DNA of 64,000 nt from Gossypium raimondii. Taxonomy: Eukaryota; Streptophyta; Magnoliopsida; Malvales; Malvaceae. The position numbers and the translations under genes are program-made. Where the stretch lies: contig NC_068577.1 in NCBI RefSeq assembly GCF_025698545.1, positions 6,711,501 to 6,775,500 of the forward strand, read 5' to 3'. Position 1 is the first letter of the stretch. Every line of letters begins with the position of its first letter. The notes under the pieces are model-generated. The model was not told the origin of the DNA. It ran no database searches and worked only from the letters and a program-made list of their open reading frames with translations. Of this stretch, positions 34,778 to 46,640 are shown one piece after another.

Positions 34778-35346
34778 GGGTAAACTACACCCAAGATCAC
34801 TAAACTATTAGCAAGCTTATGTTTTGGTCACCCAACTTCAAAAAGTTATAAAATGGTCACTAAACTACTCAAAAGTTTTTATTTAAGTCACTAGGCTATT
34901 AAATTCATTGTTATATGACATTCTTTGCTTGCACCACCTACACTAATCAAAAGCTCTCTTTCCCTTTCTCTTCTATTGTTCAGTTTTTTTTTTTTATGAA
35001 ATAACTTTGAACATCACGAATTTGTGAACTAAAATCCAAACAAATTTTTTCTTCGAACCTCGACACTAATCGTCATATTGACTTCGATCTAAGGTGTGTT
35101 CTACTTGTTGATAGGTATTGATCTACCGTACCAATCGTCGAATCGCCACTTGGAGCTCACTAGTTGAATTTTTTATTTTTAAAAAGAAACTTAACAGTCC
35201 AATGACTCACATAAAAACTTTCGAATAATTTAGTGACTTGAATGAAATTTTTTGAATAGTTCAATGATTATTTTGTATCTTTTTGAAGTTAAGTGACCAA
35301 AATGTATATTAACTAATAGTTTAGTGGCATTGAGTGTGGTTTGTCC
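34778..35346. mobile_element. MULE-type MITE with 9-bp TSD TATTATATA
   Basis: The termini GGGTAAACTACAC (34778) and, reversed, GGACAAACCACAC (to 35346) start inverted repeats of roughly 140 bases that share CACTAAACTATTAG and CAACTTCAAAAAG-type phrases. The 9-mer TATTATATA is duplicated exactly at 34769-34777 and 35347-35355. The centre has no coding capacity. A 9-bp duplication with long inverted repeats is typical of non-autonomous MULEs. A second, diverged copy lies near 49300-49795. Confidence 0.88.
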
Positions 35347-36622
35347 TATTATATATTACTATAGTTTTAGCTTTTGTGTTATAAATTATATAGTATATTA
35401 CAAACATAAAAAAATAGGTCGAACGGGCTCAAGTCTTAAACGTTTAAGCTTAATATTTTTAAATGGGTTTAGTTTTTTCCCCAACCTATTGTTTAAATAT
35501 AATATTTTTATTTAAACCCTTCTAAATTTCCCGCGGGCCTTCCGGATACATATATGTAGTTGCAAGTCATTTAATTACTCCATAAAAACATAAATTATTT
35601 GTACATATAAAAGGGGTAATTTGAAACAAATAGATAAATATTGGTGGCAAGATTAAAAGAATCTAAAATATTCATGTATTATCATAAATAGATTAAAATA
35701 AAACAACTCCACCGAAAATTTCAACAGTCTTTTTATATTTGTATTTCTTTTTCAAACGCCATTTTTCAAATCTTTTCCTTTGAATTTCCGATCCCTTCAG
35801 AGTGCTGAAAAATATTCAGGTACTTAGTTATTTTTCAATTTCGCATTTTATTTCCTCCGATCTTTGAATTTAGTTCCAATTTATCGTCATTTATTTGCTG
35901 AATTAACTTGTAAAATAATTGTTAGCACCTAGGGTTTTGTTTTTTTATGTAGGGTTGCTTTTAATTTTAGTTGGTTAATATGTTGTGGTTTGGTTGTCTG
36001 TTAGGTTTTGATATTCATAGGGTTTTTAATTCGCATTTCTAGCTTAAGTAAGGACCTCATTTCTTCTGCCTCAAATTAATTAAATTTAATGGTTAGTATT
36101 TGTAAAATTTAATGTAATGTAATTTTTTCACTGTTGATTTTTGGCATGTTATTAATTGTAAAATATTTGGTATTTGGGGGTTTTTCATTGTTACTGCAAT
36201 TATATAATTGGTTTTGATGCAGAACATATATGCTTCAGCAAGTAAATATTTAGGGATGGGATACTTGTATTTTAAGCCTGGAAAGTCATTAATAGGTTGA
36301 ATAAATACTGCTTAGAATTTTTGTTCAATTTTTTTCTGGAATTTTGGTGAACTCCTTTAGTAATTATTTGGGGCTTGTTATGTTACGAATTGGTATTGAG
36401 TAGATATGGATATTCTGTGAGAATTTTTTTTGCTTGCATCATAGCCTTTTTTATGATGTTTGCCTTGTGTTTACAAAAATTTTGTATTTTGTTTTCTACC
36501 TAGTTTTTTTTTTCATGCTGCCTAATTTGTCGAACTTCTAGCATTAGTGAAGTTTTTATGCAAATTACTTGTGTGCTATCATAGGTGCTATTGGCTGGGG
36601 TTTACAAGGAGCTACGTCAGGC
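35347..36622 (+). other. Promoter, 5' UTR exon and leader intron of the endosulfine-like gene
   Basis: A leader exon probably ends at 35819 (AATATTCAG before GTACTT), and a leader intron runs to an acceptor at 36584 (TATCATAG). The coding exon's own leader is 36585-36622. The intron is T-rich in the manner of plant leader introns. The transcription start is not determined. Confidence 0.5.
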
Positions 36623-38576
36623 ATGGAGGGTGCCAAAGAGCAAATTGTACAGGAGTCCAAAAATTCCACGCTACCATCTCAAGATGAGGTTGTGTTCTTA
36701 TCTTGGTTCATTGTGGAATATTTGATTGGTTAAAGATCTTATTTACGTACAGGATTAAAATTTTATTCTCAGGAGTTCTATAGTTGCTTTTGATTTACTT
36801 ATTTCATTTTATGTATATTTTAGGAGGCAGCTATAAAGAAAAAATATGGAGGGATTATTCCCAAGAAACCACCACTAATCTCCAAGGTAAACTCCTGGAA
36901 AATTGAAAAGTTTTGGGTTTCTGGACCATGCTTTTTTTTTGGGGTATATTACAAATTGGGGGAGGGGATGCCAACAACAAGGGTTGAACCTTGATCATTG
37001 GGGTGCCAACAAGAGCCTTAACCACTACTTCCTTATGCTGTTGGCCGTTGCTGTTTCTCATCTAAGTTTTTCATTTTGATGTCAGGACCATGAACGTGCC
37101 TACTTCGATTCTGCTGATTGGGCACTTGGAAAGGTATTTTAATGATTCCCTCCACCCTGCTGCAAATCCTTTCTTTTTTATGTCTTTTTATTTTAGCATG
37201 GCAGTGGTAATGAATCCAGATTAACCTGAAGTTTTCAATATCTTTTAATGCTTTTGGATGCTAGCAGCAAGGTGTTGAGAAGCCCAAAGGACCACTTGAA
37301 GCCCTCCGTCCCAAATTACAGGTATTAATTCTATGCTTGTAAAAAAATATTTAATATAATATTCCCTCCTTGTGTAATCGAATTTGACGTCTTGAACTAG
37401 ATACTTTGGTCCAGATCTCATGGAAAAAACATGGCAAGAATTTTTTATATAGTTATGCAGTTTAAGAATTGTTGTAAACTTCTCTGATTAGGGAGAGAAA
37501 CCCAGTAGCTACTTCTTTGCTAATGCTGCAAGATGGGTCTGTTCGATGAAAGCTTAAATCAATCTGGTACACTTTTGTAGGATTCTCTAGTCAGCCAAAA
37601 GTTAAAATCAATTCAATGTTCTTTAATAAGGCTTTAATTTTGTCACATATAGGCCTAGTTGTTTTGGAAATAGTGAACAAGCTTTACTAGAACTTTTACA
37701 TGTATGGAGGAGCAAAAGGGTTTGCAATATGTAGACCCTCTAAGACCTTTAACTACTGGAGCAAAGTGCTTTCTTTTATTGGTTCTGCATGTGCTAGGTC
37801 TTTCCACGTCATGTTAAACTAAGTCACTGGCAATTGTGTCATTTGGATTTTTGGATTATTTGCTTTATGATTTAATACTTATGATGATGTAAGAAATTTT
37901 GTAACCTAGCATTTGCATTAACATGACCTAAATTTTTACGTTCAGCCAATACCTTTATTATGTCCTTTATTTGGTACTTTATTGACACGAGGATATTGGT
38001 TGTTACTTCTACATAATTAATTTGGCTCGTACATCATGCTGAGCATCTGTCTGATGATTTTTTCCTTGAGCAAATTTATGATTTCTTATACAAGATATAT
38101 CCAGAACCATGTTGTAATGACGATTTTTATGCAGTTCATGTTTGCAATTTCTATCCTTCACTTTTAGGAAAGAGAAAAATGAAAGGGTTTGAGGATGATA
38201 TATTGGTTGTAGACTTGTAGGTTGCTTTTTCTTCCTGTTCTTTTTATTCCTGATACATGTTTTGGAAGTATAGCAGTGATAAATCGTATTAGTTCTTATA
38301 TCCTATATCCGTGTTCTGCGAGTTATTCTCTTTTCACACAATTTGTATAGTCCTCTTACAATGCTAATGATTATTTTTGCTCTTTTTTCAGCCAACACAA
38401 CAACAAACACGATACAGGAAATCTCCTTGTGCCCCAGCAGATGGTGCAGGTATTTATGCCTAGTTATTGACATAGCAAACTCCTAGGGACATGGCGCTTA
38501 ATCAAAATTCTATCGATCATGGCATTATGTAGTTGGAGGGAGTGCTCAACCAGAGGGTGGGACTGCCGACGAATGA
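36623..38576 (+). CDS. Endosulfine / ARPP-19-like phosphoprotein
   Basis: Six coding exons: 36623-36688, 36824-36886, 37086-37133, 37268-37321, 38392-38449 and 38533-38576. All have GT-AG borders, and the total is 110 residues, a normal length for plant members. Residues about 25-75 form the endosulfine core: KKYGGIIPKKPPLISK, then FDSADW, then KGPLEALRPKL. In animals this family, once phosphorylated at the Ser of FDSGDY, inhibits the phosphatase PP2A-B55 in mitosis. The plant motif keeps FDS but has ADW, so the same role is an inference. The ends are low complexity (Gln-rich, then Gly/Glu-rich). The acceptor of exon 4 is a tandem TAGCAG. AATAAA at 38669 is a possible polyadenylation signal. 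I recognise it as the cAMP-regulated phosphoprotein 19-related family of plants. Confidence 0.92.
36931..37045 (-). repeat. Possible tRNA-derived SINE fragment in an intron
   Basis: On the minus strand TAGTGGTTAAGGC resembles a Pol III A box and AGGTTCAACCC a B box about 33 bases further. The fragment ends in nine A residues (plus-strand T run 36931-36939). It lies in intron 2 of the endosulfine-like gene. No target duplication was found, so this is tentative. Confidence 0.35.
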
Positions 38577-41504
38577 GAAACTACCCTTAATCGTCTGATC
38601 TTGTGAGGACTATTGGTTGTTACTCTAATACCCAGATAGGTAATGAATAATTTTAAACTGTTTCCATGAATAAAAACTTGATGAAAGATGTTTCAATTTT
38701 AGTTAAGTTCGACAAGATACAACATTTATGCAGTTTGAGAATGGTGGGAACTGAAAATGTCTATTGTTCCAATGTTTTTTTTTTAAACTAATGTGGAACA
38801 TTATTCTTCGTGATATGAGTAATCTTCCCCTTTTATTCTCATAGTATGCTCCTATGTTAGGTTTTTTGCTTCTTTGTTCTATGGAAAGTGAACCAGTCAT
38901 TTCACATTTAGATGGCATTTTAAAGGGTACATACACTTTTTTGCTTTGTTTCCTTTCCATTATATATTCTAAATTAACCCAGTAGCTTGTATTATGCAAA
39001 AGGTTTATGGTAATCTACTTGGCTTTGGTGCCACTTTGTTCAAGTTTTGTCTGTTTTTCCAAAGCAATTGATTTGTTTTTAGGCTAAACCCTCAAATAGG
39101 GTTAATCTATTTGGAAGTTAACAAATAAGGGTTTTTCTTGTATTTCAAGTTTCAAAATTATGTTTTAATTTTCGAATAACATATGATTCGGTTATCATCT
39201 GTTTTATTTTAAACACGTAAGCATTCATTTAATTTTGTACTACTAATTGGGGTGAAGTGTTATTTGAGCACATTTGAAAAAGCTTGGTGTTTATGTGAGC
39301 ATCTATTGGAAAGTTTTACCTTAATCTGAACATTTAGCTTTATTTTTAATATCACAAGGCATATTCCCTTTTTGCATGTATTTTTCTCTCCATATGCAGC
39401 ATGAGCATACTTACATACATATAAACATATTTATTTGGATATGAAAGAAGTTTCATATTTTAATTTGATATTATATAAGCCTTTTATTGATATTTTATGC
39501 TTTAGTTCAAATATTGAGTACCCTTCAAAATTGAGTTAATAGGTTAAATTGAAATTCTTTTCAGAAGAAAAAGAAAGTCATGGGATGAGTTCAGTTCAAT
39601 ATGGATTCTTTTTGGATTATTTAAATTATCGGTTTTCTGATTAATTTTTATATTTATTTTGACAAAATAAGTTTTGCTTTTATATGGCGTCTTTTAAAAC
39701 AATATTTTTATATAAAACTTTTAAGTTAATTTTTATTATTTTAATTTTAACTTATATTTTCATAAACGATTTAAACACTCAAATTCAAATTAATTTAATT
39801 AATTTTAATTTCTTGAAATTTCTTTTTCGTCTGTTGAGTTTATTTATTTTTAATTTAGAGGAAATGAAAGGAGGTTGATTCAATGAATGCGCACGTAAAT
39901 GCAAAGCATGTATATATATGTATTAGAATATATTACATTTATAAATGATGCTTTTGTACTAAATTAAATTATCATTGAATGCCTATTTTTTATTTTTATT
40001 TAAAAGATAAAACATTCTCAAAACTTTGTAAAATGTAAAACAATGATATTTTAAGTTGTTATTGAGTTACCAAATCAACTAAGAGTTCAATATATAACTA
40101 AAATCTTATCACTTGCATATATATACTAGTGAAAATATATGTTTAAAAATAATACACAATAAATAATAAAAATATAATTGAGAATTAATTAATAGTAACA
40201 CATTAATTATGTACAATATTAAAATTAAGAAAAAAATCAAATTGTGAGTAAAAACAAAATTTAAGCATAATAGCACACAAATTAAGAAGACTAAATTACT
40301 ACAATTATTTATCATTATTTTATCATCAATTCTAAGTTAGTGTCGAGTTAATTTGTGACACTAACTCAACTAACAAGATTATTAATATACACAAATATAC
40401 AAATATATAAAATGTAAATAACAAATATATCTATTAGAATTTCAGTATAAAAACAAAAAAACTACTTGGTTTCAAATGATAAATGAAAAATAAATTTATG
40501 CATAATATCTTTAGTTCAAATCCTATTATAAATAATTTTTTATAAAAATATAAAATGCAAACACTCAAATAATCACATAACTTGGCAAATAAAATAATTT
40601 TTTTAGATAATTCCCTAACTGAATTGCGACATGACGACATGATTGATAGGTGACACAAACTCAATAAATAACTTAAATAATCGAATAAATAGATATAGAT
40701 TACATATATAAGGTTTAAGTTTCAAAATTATAATAACTTATAATAAATACATTATATCAAATTTATATAAAATATAAAAATAAAATCACTTATAATAATA
40801 TAGTTTTTAGAAGTATAGATATGTGAAATATTACTACATACATTGCTAGTAGAATTTGAATTCAAAAACTCAAATAAGTAAGGTTAATTCGATGAAAGGT
40901 ATAGAATAATACAAAATTATTTAAAAAAAGAAAGAAAGAAAGAGAGATCAATAGCATTTGAACCTGTTTGTGGAAAATAGGCAGTGTTGTTTCAAATACT
41001 AACCCTATATACATAAATGTGTGTTTCCATTGATAGAAGTAACTGCAAGTAAAAAGAGATTAGGTGACAATCCATTTCAGCCAAAACTTGTGAATTAAAA
41101 TCTTTAGTGAAGCTCCATCTCAGTTCAACTGAAAATATAAAAACCCTAAAGTACCATGGCTGACAGTTCTCCAAGATGGAAAAGCTGTATGCAAAATCAT
41201 CCATGCAAAGCAATTCTTGGGGTCACCAACAGAAAAGAACACAAACGGGAGTTGCCGGATGTCCAAGATGACGGGACTGTTTCCGTACCCCATGGAAGAA
41301 ACCCCATTGCTTTGCTCCAATCAATGTCCTTAGCTATTATAAATATATGGAGCTAAGTAATATACATATTTCAAGCATGGACTTCCCTATGCATTTTATG
41401 TAGTTAACTGAATGCTTACGGCATGAGAAATAAGCTGATCTCATGAACCGAATAAAACACTTATCGATGTTTCGATTGCGGTCTGTACCATCCAGGATGA
41501 TTAT
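38577..41504. other. Intergenic region between convergent genes
   Basis: It holds the 3' ends of the endosulfine-like gene (left) and the CRM gene (right). Between about 39100 and 40980 the DNA is very AT-rich, with short scattered repeats such as TTGAGTT-type phrases and no recognised transposon termini. Small ORFs such as 38703-38999 and 41156-41356 have no domain and are not called. Confidence 0.45.
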
Positions 41505-44500
41505 TTAACTCAAAGTTGAGTTGCATCCATTATCGTCCTGCATTAAAACAGACAAGCCTTGATCAAAGAGGGGGATAAAAGAAAGCATTGAACTGAACAA
41601 ACAGATTCATGATGTGTCAAATATATCAATCACGTTCGAAACAATAACAAGTAGATATAATCCTAAAAAAATGGGAGAATGAACATATCATAACAAATAC
41701 TAAGCCAGGAGATCCAATAGGCCGAAAGAGACTATATGACCGGACTTAATCAACATACTTTCCTTCACCAAACTATATAATCAGGAGTTATTTTAGAATT
41801 ATAGAATCCATAAGCTCAATCAATTTCCTTTTGTGGTCAAAGCAACGAGAAAACAATAAGGCTTTGGTGGCAACAATGGGAGGGTGTATACATTTGCAAT
41901 TTTCTTTTTCTTTGTAACAAAACCCAAATGAATTTTCTTAAAGTCATTATTTGCAATCTTCTATGATCCTTATGTCTGCTTATTACCCACTTTCACAGAT
42001 ACACAGAAAAAGTATTACTCGTCCCATGAGACACAAGTGAAACAGATAGATGCTGATGCACATACACTGAGATCATGTAACTTTGGAAAAGGGGTTTTAA
42101 ATGCATAACTGCAACAACATAAAATGATTAGAAAGCAAAAGTCCAAATCTACTCATAAGGATGCTTTCGGGAAACCGAAATGTGGCAATAATTTTGTAAT
42201 TGATGCTGTAATATACTTACTGCGAAATCCTGTGGCTCACTCTCTTTTGCTTTATGGTACCGAGCTTTATGCTTAAGATACTCTTCCAGCTCTTTCTCCA
42301 ACTTCTCAATGAATTCACTTGTATGATCTAGGGATTGTTCGTACTTGTATTTTTCCAGAGCCTGCAATATTTGCATAGAAAAAGGTAACCTGTATTGATA
42401 TCACGTATCCAAATAAAAGACTGATGAACTGTTGAACTCTCCTTAATGAGTGAGCCACAAGTAAACTACAGTATCCTTGTCGAACAGAAAACAACTTCAC
42501 TAAAGAGAGAATATTTATTTAGATGCATTACAATATGACAATGAGAGTAACACTGAATTGTGTTTACCACTATAGTACAAATAAACCCCCAACTACTACA
42601 GGTCTTAAGATGCTAAACCAGCCTAAAATTCCAGTCATAACTTTGAAGCATAAATACCCACAAAGACAAACAGAGCCGAACTACCTTTTTTCTTTGTACA
42701 CACACAAAACATAAAATAAAAAAAAAAACCTGATGCATTAGTAGTTCTATGCATTGATGCTAGCATGAATGAATGGAAACGAGAAATCACACAAAATACC
42801 GCCAACTAATTCTCAAGGAGGAAAATTTAGGAAACACCAAATATATGCGCAATAAACAGATAATCCAAGAAAGCCAAGGAATATTACTTTGCTTTTAGAC
42901 AGGGTATCTGCTGGAGACATAATATTTGGTTGCACGTAATTCTTTCCACGGTAAAAAATTATAGTATTGTTCGGTTTGATGTCAATCACAATGCCTTTGC
43001 TAAGTCGAGCAAGTTCTTCAGCATATTCAAGAACCTGCCCTAGCTTGCAAGGTTTGCAAATGACCTTCACAGTTTCATGTTTCTTCCAATGCAGATGCAT
43101 ATTGAGAACAACACCTCCAAATACTCCTCGTCTTCCAACTTGAACATAGTTTTTTTTCTTCTCACCAGTACGCTTTAGGTAGTGTATCTCTTCCTCAGTT
43201 AAAATTTCAGGATCATATGCTTCAGCTGGGGCCTTGGGAACCTCATATTTTCTCAACTTTTCGATCAACCATGCTTCCTTTCTTTTGGCCTGGAGTATTT
43301 AACAATCAAAGACATATCTTTTTGGAATAAATTCATATAACTAAGTTACGATGAACTTGAAAAGAGAGAACAAGGGAGGAAAAACCCAACATGTTAGACT
43401 TTACTAGTGACTACTAAGAAAGCTCATATCCAAGAAAATGATAACAATTCTTAACAAAAATCTGAACTATAGTTAAAATGAGAAGCTATCTAACCTTCTC
43501 GAGTTTATATCTAATCCTAACTTCTGGATTTGGCGAATTCATCTTCTTTTTGGCCTTTAGACGATAGAAACGAAGCTCATTCACTTTTGCCTTTTTAGAC
43601 ATTTTTCTCTTTCTGTTTGTAGAGGCTAATCTACCAACCGACTTATTAAAAGAAAACCTGATAACATCCTCATCTGTCTTTAGCTCAATTGATGCATGAC
43701 TCAAATATCTTGCAATCAACCATTTAGCAAATATGTTGTGATGCTGAAGTACATTCTGCTTTGCCAACAATGAAAAATCAGGAGAGGTTACACATAGTGC
43801 ATGTAATGAAGTACTCACAGCACTGTAGCTTCTCTGGCTCGCAAATGTGATACAATCAAGGCATGGACTAGGAAAAAAGGACTCATTTTGGACAAAACAA
43901 CAGAACTTGAGTAAAGGTTCCCTGCAATATCAAGCAAAATAATATCTGTGACAAACTTTGACAGATTAGAGTTTACAATTTCTATCTAAGAAAAAAAAAT
44001 CCTATTATATATATAGTTGATACAAGGAGGAGGTTGCGGCAGTTTGTGATGGTTCACCCATGGGGGAAAGCTGTGAGAGGGTTGAGATAATCGGAATGTG
44101 GATGTCAAGAAAAAATTGGAGAAGAGAGAAGAGAGTTGAGAGTGCTAGAGGGAAGAATGTCTTAGGCTCTTAGCCCCTTTTTTTTATGCCAATAAACTTT
44201 CAAGGGGTTGTTTCTGATAGTTCTCAAGATGTCAGTTTCACTTGTATATTGGTTCCGAACTCCCTGGAATTTAGCCAATCTATTAATGACTTATTGCCTT
44301 AGGTATGGGCTATCATGTCTAATGACTAGTCATAGATATAGGCTGCCAATGGATATGTGCGCCATCTGAATGACAGATATCCTATCCGTGTCAGACATAT
44401 GGTCTCATCAATTCACGTTCACAAGGTCTTTGAGCTCGCGAATTGTTGGACTCGCAGGCGTCCTAGCTCACAAGGTGTCTCCTTAGTCAAAGGTGTATAT

Positions 44501-44941
44501 ATATATATATATAATAGAAGTTACATCATAGATTTATAGTCCCTCTCTCAAACCTAGAATTTATATCTCTTGAATGTTAATAAAGAACGTAACATTACTC
44601 AGAATTTCAAATTTCTTTTTTTTTCTGTCTCTTAATTGCAGCAAATGAAAGAAAACTTCATGTAAAGCTTAGCATTCAAGTTCTCTAACACTAACTATAA
44701 AAGGTTCACAAAATCATCAAAAACAAAAAACTGAAAAAGAAAAATTGATAAACATAAGAAAGATTCAAGGTTAAAAGAAAATTGGTTAAGAATCAAAATG
44801 TTCCTTTTCCTTCAATTCATACATTTTTAAGCAAGCAGTAAACTAAATTAAACCTTTAAAAAAGAGAGAGAGAGGAGAAAATGGAGCAAACCTTTTGACA
44901 AATTGCCGGCTAATTTGTCGAATTGAAGCAAAAGTTGCCAT
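41505..44941 (-). CDS. CRM-domain (CRS1/YhbY) organellar RNA-binding protein
   Basis: Five coding exons on the minus strand: 44941-44892, 43921-43495, 43289-42888, 42361-42221 and 41537-41505. All borders are GT-AG, and the total is 350 residues. The N-terminus (MATFASIRQISRQFVK) is basic, Ser-containing and acid-free, as in organelle presequences. A basic segment (KKAKVNELRFYRLKAKKKM) precedes the CRM domain in exon 3: EEIHYLKRTGEKKKNYVQVG, the GxxG-type loop GRRGVFGG, NMHLHWKKHETVKVIC, and IVIDIKPNNTIIFYRGKNY. A C-terminal coiled coil (TSEFIEKLEKELEEYLKHK) follows. CRM proteins bind structured RNA in plastid or mitochondrial intron splicing or ribosome maturation. This one resembles Arabidopsis At3g25440. 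The last exon is only 11 codons including the stop and is the least certain part. Confidence 0.88.
43922..44891 (-). other. First intron of the CRM gene, with an unidentified insert
   Basis: The 970-base intron contains a GC-richer block (about 44020-44500) with no match to the rest of the window, GA-rich runs, and an AT microsatellite at about 44493-44512. The block looks like a transposon fragment but no termini were found. Confidence 0.45.
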
Positions 44942-46640
44942 TATTATAGTCACTACCGTTTCAACAATCCATGTCAGGCACCAGTCGCTTCACCTGATTT
45001 CCAATGTAATAATTAAGCTAAAATAAATGAAAAATAAAAAAAATAAAAGATAACAAAAACTAAAAACCGGATTGACTAAACTTAGATTAACTCTAATCCA
45101 TTCAGACAAAATTCCAAAAGTTTCCTTCATTTCGAAAAAAATCAAACACAACCATATTTTGAAGAAATTTCTTGTAATCAAACCCCATTTGTGAATGACT
45201 GAAGCCAGAAAGGTTTGAAAATCGTTTTTCTTTTTCTTTTTTGTTTGAAACAATTGAAAACCTTGGGGGGGGGGGTTGATTATCAGACACCACTTTTCTT
45301 GTTATCAAACTTCATTTTACAAGAGATAAGAAATAGTAGAAGAAAGGAACGGAAAGAATTTGTCATTAAGCAATCTTACTTTTTAAAATCTCTAAACCTG
45401 CAATTAAAGGGAAAAAGAATGGAAAAGATTCACAGTTATAATAGTCACTCCTACCAAGATGAATGGCTTTCTCTTTCCCTTCGATTTTTGAACGGCAACA
45501 CCATCGCCTATCACTGTCATCACTGCTCTCGACCACAAAATGGCATTGCTCGGGTCGGCTCTATGTCCTTTTCTCTGATCCCCAAATATTTTATCTCGAA
45601 AAGGTGTTGGATTTCACGAATCCAAACCTAAAGTCTAAACCCGTAACCTTCTTGGACTCACTTCTCTGGCTGTCCGATCTAACTATAGTTTTGGTTGGGC
45701 CTATCTCTCATCTTTGAGCAAAAGACTCAAACTCTTGAAGATAGCCCTAGGTTGAAAACCTCCTTCATGCTTTCTTTTTGTGTTCACCTTATCTGCCTGT
45801 GCTTGTTTTTCCTTGCAGTATTTTCTAGGGGGTTTATGATTTTTTTGGAATTTTCATATGGTTTCTCAAGCTTTTCTTAGGTGGAAAAAAATATGTGAAT
45901 TGCTGACTATGCAATTCCTTAGTGGAAAAGGAGATTTTTAATAGATTTAGATGGATTAAATTGAGAAAAAATATGATAAACTTTATTTCAGAGGGGCCAT
46001 AGGTGTAGTCCTTTCAATTTTAAGTTTAAATTTGTACTAATTATTCTTTACTCTATATCTAACTATTTAAAACATGTGTTTATACTAGCATTAGTGTTTA
46101 CTTATTTTATCATTTTGGCCCTTAAATTTTTTGTGAGATCACTTTAGTCCTCAACATTTAAAATTTAGTTAAATTATTATTTTAGATGAAAAAGTGCTCT
46201 AAATTGTTAAAATTTTAACAACACTAATGTGGTACCATGTGTGGCAAGCTATACCTACTTCATAAATTTTAAAAATAAAAAATCAACAAAATTAAAAGAA
46301 GTTCATAAAATTTTAAAATTTATAGACAATTGTTGATTTTTTCAAATTATTATTATATTTTTAAATTTATGAAGTACACATTCTGCCATACACGTTGCCA
46401 TGTTAGTGTTGTTAATATATTAATGGTCCATTCAACTTTTTCATCTAAAAAAGCAATTTGAGTAAAAGTTGATGGCGGGGCCAAAATGATAAAAGGAAAA
46501 AAGATTAGGACCAAAATGAAAAAAAGTAAACATTAGGAGCTAAGTTTATCATAATGCTAAAAAATTATATAAGGACTAAATCTCATATTTGAATATAGTT
46601 AAAGGACCAATATCAGAATTTGACCATTTAAAAAATCCTA
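44942..46640. other. Intergenic region with a foldback element
   Basis: The CRM gene promoter lies at the left and the 3' flank of the receptor-kinase gene at the right. A run of eleven G residues occurs at 45265-45275. ORFs at 45215-45880 (plus) have no domain. From about 46000 to 46620 the two halves are complementary: TTTATCATTTTGGCCC near 46107 pairs with GGGGCCAAAATGATAAA near 46475, and ACAACACTAATGTGG near 46220 with a block near 46400. This is the shape of a foldback MITE of about 0.6 kb. Confidence 0.6.

Noticed and set aside
45215..45880. Overlapping plus-strand ORFs between the CRM and receptor-kinase genes
   Set aside because: No recognisable domain, mixed overlapping frames, no splice partners.
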